Source: Chryseobacterium aurantiacum
GTDB taxonomy: Bacteria > Bacteroidota > Bacteroidia > Flavobacteriales > Weeksellaceae
Direction of reading: 5' to 3'
NCBI RefSeq assembly: GCF_003020585.1
Contig: NZ_PXUE01000001.1
Location: forward strand, 310,001 to 374,000
DNA length: 64,000 nt
Shown: positions 36,378 through 43,793 of the stretch, in pieces
Layout: each line of letters opens with the position of its first letter
Position numbering within the stretch: the first letter of the stretch is position 1
Position numbers and translations under genes: made by a program
Notes under the pieces: model-generated
What the model saw: the letters and a program-made list of their open reading frames with translations, nothing else
Database searches by the model: none
What the model was told of the DNA's origin: nothing

Positions 36378-36992
36378 ATGAAAAAAAAAGTATTTCTCTT
36401 AGCCTTGCTGCTTCCTTTTTATGGTAAGTCTCAGATTTCTGTTCAGGCTTATGCAGGAAATAAAGAAACCGAGTTACTGGGAATTTACAGCAAAGACTTT
36501 AATCAGAAATGGAACTATTTTGCATCGGGTACCATATCTTATGATTATGATACCAAAAAAGTAAACCCGGAAGTTTATCAAAATGTTAATTATGGAATTG
36601 GAAAAAACTGGGGTGTCTCGGCGGGGGTTCATATTTCAAGAGAAGATATAATGCCATCTGTAGGATTGGCCTACGGAAAAGAAAATGATGTTTTTGGAAT
36701 TAATGTATTTCCGGCGCTTACCTACTCTATAGATGCAAAGAATTTTGGGTTGGGATTGTACACCTTATTGGAATATACACCGAAGATTAATGAAAAGCTT
36801 AACTTTTACAGTATGCTAATCGTAGAGTCTGATTTTAGTTTTAAGGAACACCAATCCAGTAGTCAGGTCATTCGTATCGGGTTAGAAAATAAGAAAAAAA
36901 TGCAATGGGGGATAGGTAGCAATATTTCTCAAACAGGAGGCGACTTTGATACTGATGTTAACTTTGGATTATTTATTGGAAAAAAATTTTAA
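36378..36992 (+). CDS. Hypothetical outer membrane beta-barrel protein
   Basis: 204 residues. Signal peptide to about residue 18 (LLLPFYGKSQ), then alternating hydrophobic/polar strands rich in Gly, Tyr and Asn, ending GLFIGKKF with a C-terminal aromatic residue. The pattern fits a small transmembrane beta-barrel, but I do not recognise the family. It ends four bases before the agmatine-deiminase-like gene, so the two are probably one operon. Confidence 0.75.
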   Translation: MKKKVFLLALLLPFYGKSQISVQAYAGNKETELLGIYSKDFNQKWNYFASGTISYDYDTKKVNPEVYQNVNYGIGKNWGVSAGVHISREDIMPSVGLAYGKENDVFGINVFPALTYSIDAKNFGLGLYTLLEYTPKINEKLNFYSMLIVESDFSFKEHQSSSQVIRIGLENKKKMQWGIGSNISQTGGDFDTDVNFGLFIGKKF

Positions 36993-36996
36993 TTAT

Positions 36997-38100
36997 ATGA
37001 ACAAATTATTCACACTCACTTTTGTATTGAGTTTTATATGCACTATGGCACAGACTTATCATTTTCCGGAAGAATCTTCACGTCATGAGGGAACCTGGCT
37101 GCAATGGCCTCACCACTATCAGCACGGGAATACCTATCGTCAAAGAGTAGAACAAACCTGGATTGATATGACTAAGGCTCTGCAATCAGGAGAAAAAGTC
37201 CACATTATAGCCTATAATGAGGATGAAAAAAAGAGAATTGTAAGCCTTTTAGAAGGAAATAAGGTTCCCATGAAGAATGTGGACTTTAAGATTTATCCCA
37301 CAGACGATGTTTGGGTAAGAGATAACGGACCTATTTTCGTGAAAGATAACAAAGGAAATGTATTGATCGAGGACTGGGGATTCAATGGCTGGGGCGAAAA
37401 ATTTGATTTCGAAAACTGTGATGAAATTCCACAAAGTATCGGGAAAGATTTGGGAATAAAGGTAATTGACCTTAATGAAGAAATGGTGAATGAAGGTGGA
37501 TCTGTAGAAACTGATGGAAATGGAGTACTGATGGCATGTAAAAGTTCAGTAATCAGCCAGAAAAAAGGTGCAACAAGAAACAAGGGGATTACACAGGAAG
37601 AAGCTGAGGAAATGTTTGAAACCTATTATGGGGTATCCAAAGTAATATGGTTGGACGGTGTTACAGGGTTGGATGTTACTGATATGCATATTGATGGTTT
37701 CATGAAGTTTGCAAATCACAATACCATGGTTACCATGAAAGAAGATGATCTTTTGGAACTGGGCCTTTCAGATAAAGATATCAATACATTATACACTGCT
37801 TCGAATGTTGATGGTAAGGAATATAAAAAAGTATTTCTGCCCGCTACCAAAAATAAAGTAAAGACTGCCTATGGAAAGCAACTGGATGAAAAAGGTTCTT
37901 ATGTGAATTACTATGTGGCCAATACGGTGGTTTTGGTGCCTAATTACGGAGATCCAAATGATCAGACAGCCAATAAAATTATTCAGGATCAATACCCAGG
38001 CCGAAAAGTCATCGGAATAGATGTAAGAAATCTATATGAAAATGGGGGAATGGTGCATTGTGTGACCCAACAGCAACCTGAAGGAAAATTAATGAAGTAA
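36997..38100 (+). CDS. Secreted agmatine deiminase / peptidylarginine-deiminase-like protein
   Basis: 367 residues. A signal peptide ends near residue 18 (CTMAQ), so the enzyme is exported. The PAD-type guanidine-deiminase fold shows HEGTWLQWPH, DDVWVRDNGPIFV, WGFNGWG, MHIDGFMKF with the catalytic His/Asp, and the nucleophile Cys in GGMVHCVTQQQP. Cytosolic agmatine deiminases lack a signal, so the substrate may be extracellular agmatine or peptidyl-arginine. The frame is open from 36946, but the ATG at 36997 starts at the signal peptide. A terminator follows at 38121-38164. Confidence 0.9.
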   Translation: MNKLFTLTFVLSFICTMAQTYHFPEESSRHEGTWLQWPHHYQHGNTYRQRVEQTWIDMTKALQSGEKVHIIAYNEDEKKRIVSLLEGNKVPMKNVDFKIYPTDDVWVRDNGPIFVKDNKGNVLIEDWGFNGWGEKFDFENCDEIPQSIGKDLGIKVIDLNEEMVNEGGSVETDGNGVLMACKSSVISQKKGATRNKGITQEEAEEMFETYYGVSKVIWLDGVTGLDVTDMHIDGFMKFANHNTMVTMKEDDLLELGLSDKDINTLYTASNVDGKEYKKVFLPATKNKVKTAYGKQLDEKGSYVNYYVANTVVLVPNYGDPNDQTANKIIQDQYPGRKVIGIDVRNLYENGGMVHCVTQQQPEGKLMK

Positions 38101-38120
38101 AATCCAGTATTGGACTTTTT

Positions 38121-38164
38121 AAAAGGCATCATGATAGTATTTATTCTGTTATGATGCTTTTTTG
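38121..38164 (+). terminator. Terminator after the deiminase gene
   Basis: AGGCATCAT / ATGATGCTT stem with a loop of about 19 bases and a T run. Confidence 0.65.
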
Positions 38165-38337
38165 TGATGAAAAACTCTATAATTAGCTGAGGGTTTGATT
38201 GCTGTATCTGTATTTTTTTTGTAAATTGGTAAGAGGTTATTATTCAAACTTGAGTGAAATTATAATCTGTTTTTGAAACTCAGGCGGACAAGCCGAACAC
38301 CGCAAAACAAAGTAGGCAGAACAAAAAAAACACTCCA

Positions 38338-38970
38338 ATGGCTAATTTATTTCAAACTCTTACCAACACAGTAAAACACTGGTATATTCCATTGATTTTT
38401 GGAATTCTTTTCTTGATCTTAGGTTTTTATATATTTAGTGTACCCCTAGCAACTTATATTACGCTTTCCATTTTTTTTAGCGTTTCATTTCTTTTTTCCG
38501 GGATCACGGAGATATTCTTTTCGCTGCAGAACAGTAAATCCCTGCAAGGATGGGGCTGGTTTCTCGTGAGCGGATTATTAACAACAGCAATAGGCGGCTA
38601 TCTTATAGCTTACCCGCAAATTTCAATGACGGTACTCCCTTTTGTGGTGGGATTTACTCTCTTATTTCGTTCCTTTCAGTTATTGGGCTTTGCCTTTGAT
38701 CTGAAAAGCATGAAAATAATGAGCTGGGGAAATGTAGCCCTTGCCAGTGTAGGAGGAATCATCTTTTCTCTATTGTTGATATTCAATCCTGTGTTTACAG
38801 GGATTTCCTTAGTGACACTTACAGGTGTTTCCTTCATCTTTATGGGAATAGCTTCCATTATGCTGGCCCTGGATTTAAGAAAGGTTAAAAAGATTCCCGG
38901 GAAAGTAAGTCATGAGCTTAGAGAAAGAATTAAGTCTATACAGGACGAAATTGATGAATTGAAGAAATAA
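38338..38970 (+). CDS. HdeD/DUF308-family membrane protein
   Basis: 210 residues with six hydrophobic helices arranged as three repeated pairs, as in HdeD. The cytoplasmic tail is charged and helical (VSHELRERIKSIQDEIDELKK). HdeD in E. coli contributes to acid resistance; the mechanism is unknown and the role here is not proven. It appears to be a single gene, convergent with the tRNA-Gln cassette. Confidence 0.85.
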   Translation: MANLFQTLTNTVKHWYIPLIFGILFLILGFYIFSVPLATYITLSIFFSVSFLFSGITEIFFSLQNSKSLQGWGWFLVSGLLTTAIGGYLIAYPQISMTVLPFVVGFTLLFRSFQLLGFAFDLKSMKIMSWGNVALASVGGIIFSLLLIFNPVFTGISLVTLTGVSFIFMGIASIMLALDLRKVKKIPGKVSHELRERIKSIQDEIDELKK

Positions 38971-39030
38971 AAACTCACTTTTTCCAAACTGAGGAAACGA
39001 AAGTAAATTATTCAAATAGAATGTAGAGAT

Positions 39031-39064
39031 AAAAAACAAAAACCATCCTAAAAAAGGATGGTTT
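39031..39064 (-). terminator. Terminator of tRNA-Gln copy 1
   Basis: On the minus strand AACCATCCT / AGGATGGTT with a six-base T loop, followed by TTTTTGTTTTTT. The same hairpin recurs at 39308-39340. Confidence 0.85.
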
Positions 39065-39065
39065 G

Positions 39066-39136
39066 TAGACCCACAGGGATTCGAACCCCGACTGACGGTA
39101 CCAAAAACCGGAGTGCTACCGTTACACTATAGGTCT
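39066..39136 (-). tRNA. tRNA-Gln (anticodon TTG), copy 1
   Basis: 71 nt. Acceptor stem AGACCTA pairs with TGGGTCT (one G-T pair), the D-arm carries TGTAACGGTAGCAC, the anticodon arm is CGGT-TTTTGGT-ACCG with anticodon TTG, and the T-arm has GGTTCGAATCC. CCA is not encoded. A consensus promoter lies upstream (39155-39184) and a terminator downstream. The same sequence recurs at 39342-39412. Confidence 0.93.
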
Positions 39137-39154
39137 GTTTTATTTTTGGTGGTG

Positions 39155-39184
39155 CAAATTTACAAATTTTTTCTTTATGTGCAA
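39155..39184 (-). promoter_or_regulatory. Promoter of tRNA-Gln copy 1
   Basis: Minus-strand TTG at 39184-39182, a 19-base spacer, and TAAATTTG at 39162-39155, about 18 bases before the tRNA 5' end. The copy 2 promoter has the same spacing. Confidence 0.75.
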
Positions 39185-39260
39185 AAACTGTTTTGAAAAA
39201 AAATTATGAGTTCAGTTTTTATTAATTAAATTTATCTCGAGCTGTAATTTTTAAATCAAG

Positions 39261-39301
39261 ATCATCTGACTTATTGAATGAATTTAAAGAAGTCAGATGA
39301 T
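39261..39301. repeat. 12-bp perfect inverted repeat between the two tRNA-Gln cassettes
   Basis: ATCATCTGACTT at 39261-39272 and AAGTCAGATGAT at 39290-39301 with a 17-base loop. No T run follows on either strand, so it does not look like a simple terminator. Confidence 0.6.
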
Positions 39302-39307
39302 ATTATA

Positions 39308-39340
39308 AAAAACAAAAACCATCCTAAAAAAGGATGGTTT
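39308..39340 (-). terminator. Terminator of tRNA-Gln copy 2
   Basis: Same hairpin as the one after copy 1 (AACCATCCT / AGGATGGTT on the minus strand) with a T-rich tail. Confidence 0.85.
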
Positions 39341-39341
39341 G

Positions 39342-39412
39342 TAGACCCACAGGGATTCGAACCCCGACTGACGGTACCAAAAACCGGAGTGCTACCGTTA
39401 CACTATAGGTCT
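39342..39412 (-). tRNA. tRNA-Gln (anticodon TTG), copy 2
   Basis: As far as I can read, identical to copy 1 over the 71-nt mature region. It has its own promoter and its own terminator, so the unit was duplicated in tandem as a whole cassette with a period of 276 bases. Confidence 0.93.
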
Positions 39413-39429
39413 GTTTTATTTTGGTGATG

Positions 39430-39459
39430 CAAATTTACAGCTTTTTTGTTTAGATACAA
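39430..39459 (-). promoter_or_regulatory. Promoter of tRNA-Gln copy 2
   Basis: Minus-strand TTG at 39459-39457, a 19-base spacer, and TAAATTTG at 39437-39430, spaced as in copy 1. Confidence 0.75.
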
Positions 39460-39511
39460 GAACTTTTTAAAGTTTTTTTTAAATTTACATCGCTTTTTAT
39501 TTATCTCAATC

Positions 39512-40540
39512 ATGCTTATAGACTTCAATAATCTCAATATTAATAAATTATCATTCAATACAGAATTTGAAAAAAAAGTAGAAAACTTTTTAGAAGAATG
39601 GCTTTCTGGGAGTGAAATGGTAAAAGTGCAGACTTCAGGGTCAACAGGAGTTCCAAAAATTTTCGATATCGAGAAAAAGAAAATGATCAATTCTGCAGTA
39701 ATGACCTGTAATTTTTTGGGATTGAAAGAGGGAGATAAGGCTTTATTGTGCCTGCCTGTAGAATATATTTCTGGAAAAATGATGATGGTGCGTTCTATTG
39801 AAAGAAAACTGGAATTAATGATTGCAGAACCATCTTTAAATCCTGTACAAGATCTGGAAGAAGAAATAGATTTTTGTGCGATGACACCACTTCAGGTGGA
39901 AAACTCATTGGATCAGTTACATTTGATTAAAAATTTGATCATTGGCGGGGCTGCCGTTTCTGAAAGCCTTAAAAATAAAATTCTTCAAAAAAATCTAAAG
40001 AGTTCCAATCGTATCTTTGAAACCTATGGAATGTCAGAAACTCTTTCCCATATTGGGCTTAAGCAACTGATGCCGAAATCTGAAGATTATTTTACTGTTT
40101 TTGAAAATGTATCTATTTCATTGGATGAAAGAGGCTGCCTTACCCTACTGGCACCGAATGTAAATGATGAGATTTTAAAAACTAATGATTTAGTTGAAAT
40201 TAAAAATGATAAGCAATTTAAATTTCTTGGAAGAATAGACAACGTAATCAATTCCGGAGGCGCGAAAATTTTTCCGGAAGCACTTGAAACTTTGGTCAAA
40301 AAAGAAATCCCTAATGAAGCTATTTTCATAGGTTTACCAGATGAAAGTTTGGGACAGAAGCTAGTACTGATTGTTGAGGGAAATGAATCTGAGGAATTAA
40401 GGAGAGTAATTTCAAAGATATTATTTGAGAAGAAATTCCATAAGCCCAAGGAGATTATTTTTACCAATACCATTCCAAGAACTCCGAATGGAAAGGTCAA
40501 CAGGATAGAATTATACAAAATGGTTAGTGAGAATATTTAG
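39512..40540 (+). CDS. menE: AMP-binding acyl-CoA ligase, probable o-succinylbenzoate-CoA ligase
   Basis: 342 residues, short for the ANL superfamily as in Bacteroidota MenE. The P-loop-like QTSGSTGVPK lies at about 41-50, YGMSETLSH is the adenylate-binding motif, and the C-terminal domain has LGRIDNVINSGGAKIFPE and PRTPNGKVNR with the catalytic Lys. MenE activates o-succinylbenzoate in menaquinone synthesis. No other men gene is in the window, so the exact substrate is family inference. The frame is open from 39446, but the ATG at 39512 fits the protein start. arfB follows 29 bases downstream. Confidence 0.8.
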   Translation: MLIDFNNLNINKLSFNTEFEKKVENFLEEWLSGSEMVKVQTSGSTGVPKIFDIEKKKMINSAVMTCNFLGLKEGDKALLCLPVEYISGKMMMVRSIERKLELMIAEPSLNPVQDLEEEIDFCAMTPLQVENSLDQLHLIKNLIIGGAAVSESLKNKILQKNLKSSNRIFETYGMSETLSHIGLKQLMPKSEDYFTVFENVSISLDERGCLTLLAPNVNDEILKTNDLVEIKNDKQFKFLGRIDNVINSGGAKIFPEALETLVKKEIPNEAIFIGLPDESLGQKLVLIVEGNESEELRRVISKILFEKKFHKPKEIIFTNTIPRTPNGKVNRIELYKMVSENI

Positions 40541-40569
40541 TTATATCTTGGATTTCAAAATTTAAAACA

Positions 40570-40962
40570 ATGAAAGACTTTTCAAAAGAACTCAGTTTCA
40601 AAACTTCCCGCAGCAGTGGAGCAGGAGGACAAAATGTGAATAAGGTGGAAACTGCGGTTACCGTGCTTTGGAAAGTGGAAACTTCTGCTTTTTTTAATGA
40701 AGATGAGAAAATATTAATTCAGGATAAACTTAAAAACAGAATTAATGCAGATGGGTGGTTATTTCTTACCGTTTCTGAAAGCAGAACCCAGTTGATGAAT
40801 AAAAATAAGGCAATTGAAAAAATAATGGAAATAGTAGAAAAGTCCTTATTTATTCCTAAAAAAAGGACAGCTACAAAACCATCGAAAAGACAAAAGCAAA
40901 AGCGCCTGGATACCAAAAAGAAACTTTCTGATAAAAAGGAAAACAGACGTTTCAAATTTTAA
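40570..40962 (+). CDS. arfB: Alternative ribosome-rescue factor ArfB (YaeJ-type peptidyl-tRNA hydrolase)
   Basis: 130 residues. The catalytic GGQ motif stands in SSGAGGQNVNKVETAV (about residues 15-30), and the tail is long, basic and lysine-rich (KKRTATKPSKRQKQKRLDTKKK), as in ArfB, where it enters the empty mRNA channel. There is no codon-recognition domain, so it is not RF1 or RF2. It releases peptides from ribosomes stalled on truncated mRNA. It is likely co-transcribed with menE. Confidence 0.93.
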   Translation: MKDFSKELSFKTSRSSGAGGQNVNKVETAVTVLWKVETSAFFNEDEKILIQDKLKNRINADGWLFLTVSESRTQLMNKNKAIEKIMEIVEKSLFIPKKRTATKPSKRQKQKRLDTKKKLSDKKENRRFKF

Positions 40963-41014
40963 TCGAAATCTAAGGTTTTACGGGGTAAAAGAACTGCATG
41001 TCATTTTTAAGCTT

Positions 41015-41022
41015 TATATTTG
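41015..41022 (+). promoter_or_regulatory. Predicted -7 motif of the leader
   Basis: TATATTTG matches TAnnTTTG. The expected transcript start is near 41029, giving a leader of about 275 bases before the ATG at 41304. Confidence 0.45.
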
Positions 41023-41045
41023 TAAGAATAGAAATAACAATTATA

Positions 41046-41159
41046 ATGACAGCAACCATCTTTTTATCAACGGAGCGCCGAAGAGCAGGCTTGTTGCTGT
41101 CATTACTTTATCTACATACAGATTCTTTTCTGAAAAGTTCCAAGGACTTTATCAATTAA
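41046..41159 (+). CDS. Possible 37-residue leader peptide
   Basis: ORF from ATG 41046 to TAA 41159, beginning MTATIFLSTERRRAGLL and ending KSSKDFIN. Its start codon lies in the left arm of the 13-base inverted repeat, so translation and folding would compete. There is no recognised family, and coding status is uncertain. Confidence 0.3.
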   Translation: MTATIFLSTERRRAGLLLSLLYLHTDSFLKSSKDFIN

Positions 41160-41303
41160 GCCCTGTCAGGATCCAAGACAGGGGAATATTCCAGATTTTT
41201 ATTTATTGTTTTTGCGGTTTTCCATGGAAATGAGCGGATATACGCCTGATTTCTGCATTGGATCATCGGGAATACCTGCATTTTAATCTTAAAAAATTGA
41301 AAA

Positions 41304-41684
41304 ATGTCCAATCAAATTATTGTAACTACCGGAATTTATGATGCCATAAAAGATACTCTTAGAAGAAAAAAAGTAAGCATCCCTGAAGAGAAGAAATTAA
41401 CTGAAGAACTTAGAAAAGCCAAGCAGGTTTTGAGAAGAGATTTACCGGAAGATGTGGTAACAGTGGAGAGAAAAGTAACCTTAAAAGATCATACCCTGAA
41501 TTTTGAACATGAATATATTTTTGTTCCCTCAGCTCAGGAAAAGGTTAAGAAAAATAAACATTCTATCCTTTCTGATATAGCACTGGCTGTAGTAGGATAT
41601 AAAGTAGGAGATATTATAGACTGGCCTTTCAGGGACGGTGAAAGAAAAATAGAAATCCTGAAAGTAGAAAACTGGGAAAGATAA
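41304..41684 (+). CDS. GreA/GreB-family (Rnk-like) C-terminal domain protein
   Basis: 126 residues. The C-terminal half has the GreA/GreB fold landmarks: DIALAVVGYKVGDIIDWPFRDGERKIEILKV, where conserved Gly-x-Lys-x-Gly-Asp is followed by a hydrophobic/charged strand. The N-terminal helical part is short and lacks a full GreA coiled coil, as in Rnk-type proteins that bind RNA polymerase without cleavage activity. A long structured leader precedes it and a GC-rich terminator follows. Confidence 0.8.
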   Translation: MSNQIIVTTGIYDAIKDTLRRKKVSIPEEKKLTEELRKAKQVLRRDLPEDVVTVERKVTLKDHTLNFEHEYIFVPSAQEKVKKNKHSILSDIALAVVGYKVGDIIDWPFRDGERKIEILKVENWER

Positions 41685-41719
41685 ACCTTTGTTGAATATT
41701 ATTTAGTTGAATGATAATG

Positions 41720-41753
41720 AAAGCGCGGCTCATTTTGGGCCCCGCTTTTTTTT
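41720..41753 (+). terminator. Terminator after the Rnk/GreA-like gene
   Basis: AAAGCGCGGC...GGCCCCGCTTT imperfect stem followed by eight T residues. Confidence 0.8.
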
Positions 41754-41966
41754 AATAGCAGATCTTATGTTTGAAAAGGCAATGGCTCTCGATTTTGAAC
41801 ATGATCCCTGCTGAAAATTTTGGATTGCTTGTGGATTACAATTTCCTCAATAGATAAAACCCACTGCGGTTTTGTGTATACAAACAAATTACAATGAAAA
41901 GCTCAGTCCCAGATTAATTTAACAAATGATAAAAAAGCAACCTCTATGATACTTTCTTCGAGTGCT

Positions 41967-41999
41967 TTGGCTGCATTCCATTTTTAAGTTTTATCTTTG
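41967..41999 (+). promoter_or_regulatory. Predicted promoter of the deoxyhypusine-synthase-like gene
   Basis: TTG at 41967-41969, a 22-base spacer, TATCTTTG at 41992-41999, and the ATG 15 bases further on. Confidence 0.65.
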
Positions 42000-42013
42000 C
42001 AAAAATTATAAAA

Positions 42014-42988
42014 ATGAACAAACCAATTTCTGAATTTATAGAAAAATATTTTCTGCATTTCAATGCAGCTGCTTTGGTAGATGCATCTAAAGGGTATGTT
42101 GCACATCTTAAAGATGGTGGGAAAATGATGATCACTTTGGCAGGAGCAATGTCTACTGCTGAATTGGGGAAAATTCTTGCAGAAATGATCCGTCAGGGAA
42201 AAGTGGACTTCATCTCTTGTACAGGAGCTAACCTTGAGGAAGACTTAATGAATCTTGTGGCTCACTCTCATTATGAAAGAGTTCCGGATTATAGAGATCT
42301 TACCCCTCAGCAGGAATGGGATCTATTAGAGAGAGGATTAAACAGAGTTACCGATACTTGTATCCCTGAAGAAGAAGCATTCAGAAGATTGCAGAAACAT
42401 ATTGTTGAAATCTGGAAAGATGCAGAAGCTAAAGGAGAAAGATATTTCCCGCATGAATTCATGTATAAAATGATTCTTTCAGGAGTATTGGAGCAGTACT
42501 ATGAGATTCCTAGAGAAAACTCTTGGATGATTGCTGCTGCAGAAGCAAACTTGCCAATCGTAGTTCCGGGATGGGAAGATTCTACAATGGGTAACATCTT
42601 TGCTTCTTACTGTATCAAAGGAGAGCTTACCGCTACTACAATGAAATCAGGTATTGAATATATGACATATCTTGCAGATTGGTATACTAAAAACTCAGCT
42701 GGAAAAGGAGTAGGATTCTTCCAGATTGGTGGAGGTATTGCAGGAGATTTCCCAATTTGTGTGGTACCAATGTTGTATCAGGATATGGAAATGCATGACA
42801 TTCCGTTCTGGTCTTACTTCTGTCAGATTTCTGACTCTACCACATCTTATGGTTCATATTCAGGAGCAGTTCCAAATGAAAAAATCACTTGGGGTAAACT
42901 TGATATCACTACACCGAAATTCATCGTTGAAAGTGATGCAACGATCTGTGCACCATTGATGTTCTCTTACATTCTTGAAAATTCTTAA
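42014..42988 (+). CDS. Deoxyhypusine-synthase-like protein
   Basis: 324 residues of the DHS fold. NAD-binding and core features: LAGAMSTAELGKILAEMIR, FISCTGANLEEDL, and FFQIGGGIAGDFP. The active-site lysine of eukaryotic DHS corresponds to Lys295 in ITWGKLD (residues 291-297), followed by VESDATICAPLM. Bacteria lack eIF5A, so the enzyme is more likely a homospermidine/polyamine-type synthase (family knowledge plus inference). It is a single gene with its own promoter and terminator. Confidence 0.9.
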   Translation: MNKPISEFIEKYFLHFNAAALVDASKGYVAHLKDGGKMMITLAGAMSTAELGKILAEMIRQGKVDFISCTGANLEEDLMNLVAHSHYERVPDYRDLTPQQEWDLLERGLNRVTDTCIPEEEAFRRLQKHIVEIWKDAEAKGERYFPHEFMYKMILSGVLEQYYEIPRENSWMIAAAEANLPIVVPGWEDSTMGNIFASYCIKGELTATTMKSGIEYMTYLADWYTKNSAGKGVGFFQIGGGIAGDFPICVVPMLYQDMEMHDIPFWSYFCQISDSTTSYGSYSGAVPNEKITWGKLDITTPKFIVESDATICAPLMFSYILENS

Positions 42989-43023
42989 GAAATAAAGACT
43001 TCTCAAACGAGATTAAAATAACA

Positions 43024-43054
43024 GCGTTTCAATTTATTTTGAAGCGCTTTTTTA
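43024..43054 (+). terminator. Terminator after the deoxyhypusine-synthase-like gene
   Basis: GCGTTTCAA / TTGAAGCGC stem with a six-base loop and a T run. Confidence 0.88.
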
Positions 43055-43175
43055 TTTGCTGATAATCCAGTATACAATTTATCGTAAAGAAAATTTTGCG
43101 TCATATAAACATCACCTATTTAAAATAGTCTTGCCCTTTTGTGTTTCTCAACAAACCATAGTTATATACAAAAAA

Positions 43176-43322
43176 TTAATCCAGCGAATTTACCAGCACA
43201 AAATAACGATACGCCAAAATTCCCTTTTCAATCTTTGTCAATTGATTGGGATCTTTGTTGCTCAACTTTGGAAGGATCTTTTTATTGATTACATTCAGCA
43301 ATCGGAAAAATGATTTTTTCAT
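43176..43322 (-). CDS. Conserved small basic protein (often annotated SsrA-binding protein in this group)
   Basis: 48 residues from the ATG at 43322, beginning MKKSFFRLLNVINKKILPKL and ending AYRYFVLVNSLD. Bacteroidota carry a family of ~50-residue proteins of the form MKK.lFk.lak.NK..LPs...W..yv...ALD; I recall them being labelled SsrA-binding protein, a name that says little about function. The frame extends upstream to 43367, but the conserved part starts here. It is divergent from the alkyltransferase-like gene. Confidence 0.65.
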   Translation of the reverse strand: MKKSFFRLLNVINKKILPKLSNKDPNQLTKIEKGILAYRYFVLVNSLD

Positions 43323-43392
43323 ACCTTTATCTTTTAATGAAACATCATGAAGTTTATAGGACTTCAAAAATGATGCTATACCTCAATAAATT

Positions 43393-43689
43393 ATGGATGA
43401 GATTTTCAAACAACAGGTTTACGAAGTGGCAAAACTTATTCCCAAAGGACGAGTTTCTACCTATGGTGCTATTGCTAAGGCAGTAGGTTATCCCAATCAT
43501 TCAAGGCATGTAGGAAAGGCAATGGGAGGCTGCCCGAAAGATGTTCCTGCCCATCGGGTGATTTCCAGTTCAGGAGTGTTGTCTGTACCAGAATTTCAAG
43601 GGAAATTAGAAAAAGAAGGAATTACTGTGGAAAACCTCAGAATAAAGAATTTTAAAAAGTTGTTTTGGGACCCCATGGAGGAGTTGTAA
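43393..43689 (+). CDS. Alkyltransferase-like protein (MGMT family, no catalytic Cys)
   Basis: 98 residues, matching only the C-terminal DNA-binding half of O6-alkylguanine-DNA alkyltransferase. The nucleotide-flipping Tyr24 and the Arg38 finger (SRHVGKAM) are present. The active-site PCHRV motif reads PAHRV at 52-56, so the nucleophile is Ala53. Such ATL proteins bind O6-alkylguanine and pass the lesion to nucleotide excision repair rather than repairing it directly. No uvr gene is adjacent. Confidence 0.92.
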   Translation: MDEIFKQQVYEVAKLIPKGRVSTYGAIAKAVGYPNHSRHVGKAMGGCPKDVPAHRVISSSGVLSVPEFQGKLEKEGITVENLRIKNFKKLFWDPMEEL

Positions 43690-43793
43690 TAAATTTTGAG
43701 ATGTCGTATGGTTTCAATTTTTGATACAAAAAAAACCATTACATCTTGATAAACAATATGAATGGCTTTTAAAGATGGCGGTTGTAAGCCGTA

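Larger units (their letters stand above)
40963..41303 (+). other. Structured leader region upstream of the Rnk/GreA-like gene
   Basis: 341 bases. A -7 motif TATATTTG lies at 41015-41022. A 13-base inverted repeat closes at 41044-41056 / 41093-41105 (TAATGACAGCAAC / GTTGCTGTCATTA). A second hairpin CCCTGTC / GACAGGG lies at 41161-41183. A 37-codon ORF (41046-41159) spans the first hairpin. The layout suggests an attenuator-type leader or small RNA. Confidence 0.5.
41685..42013. other. Intergenic region before the deoxyhypusine-synthase-like gene
   Basis: 329 bases. The left end holds the terminator at 41720-41753 and the right end the promoter at 41967-41999. Nothing else is recognised between them. 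Confidence 0.5.

Noticed and set aside
40087..40518. Minus-strand ORF of 143 residues
   Set aside because: Antisense to the AMP-binding ligase with no motif of its own.
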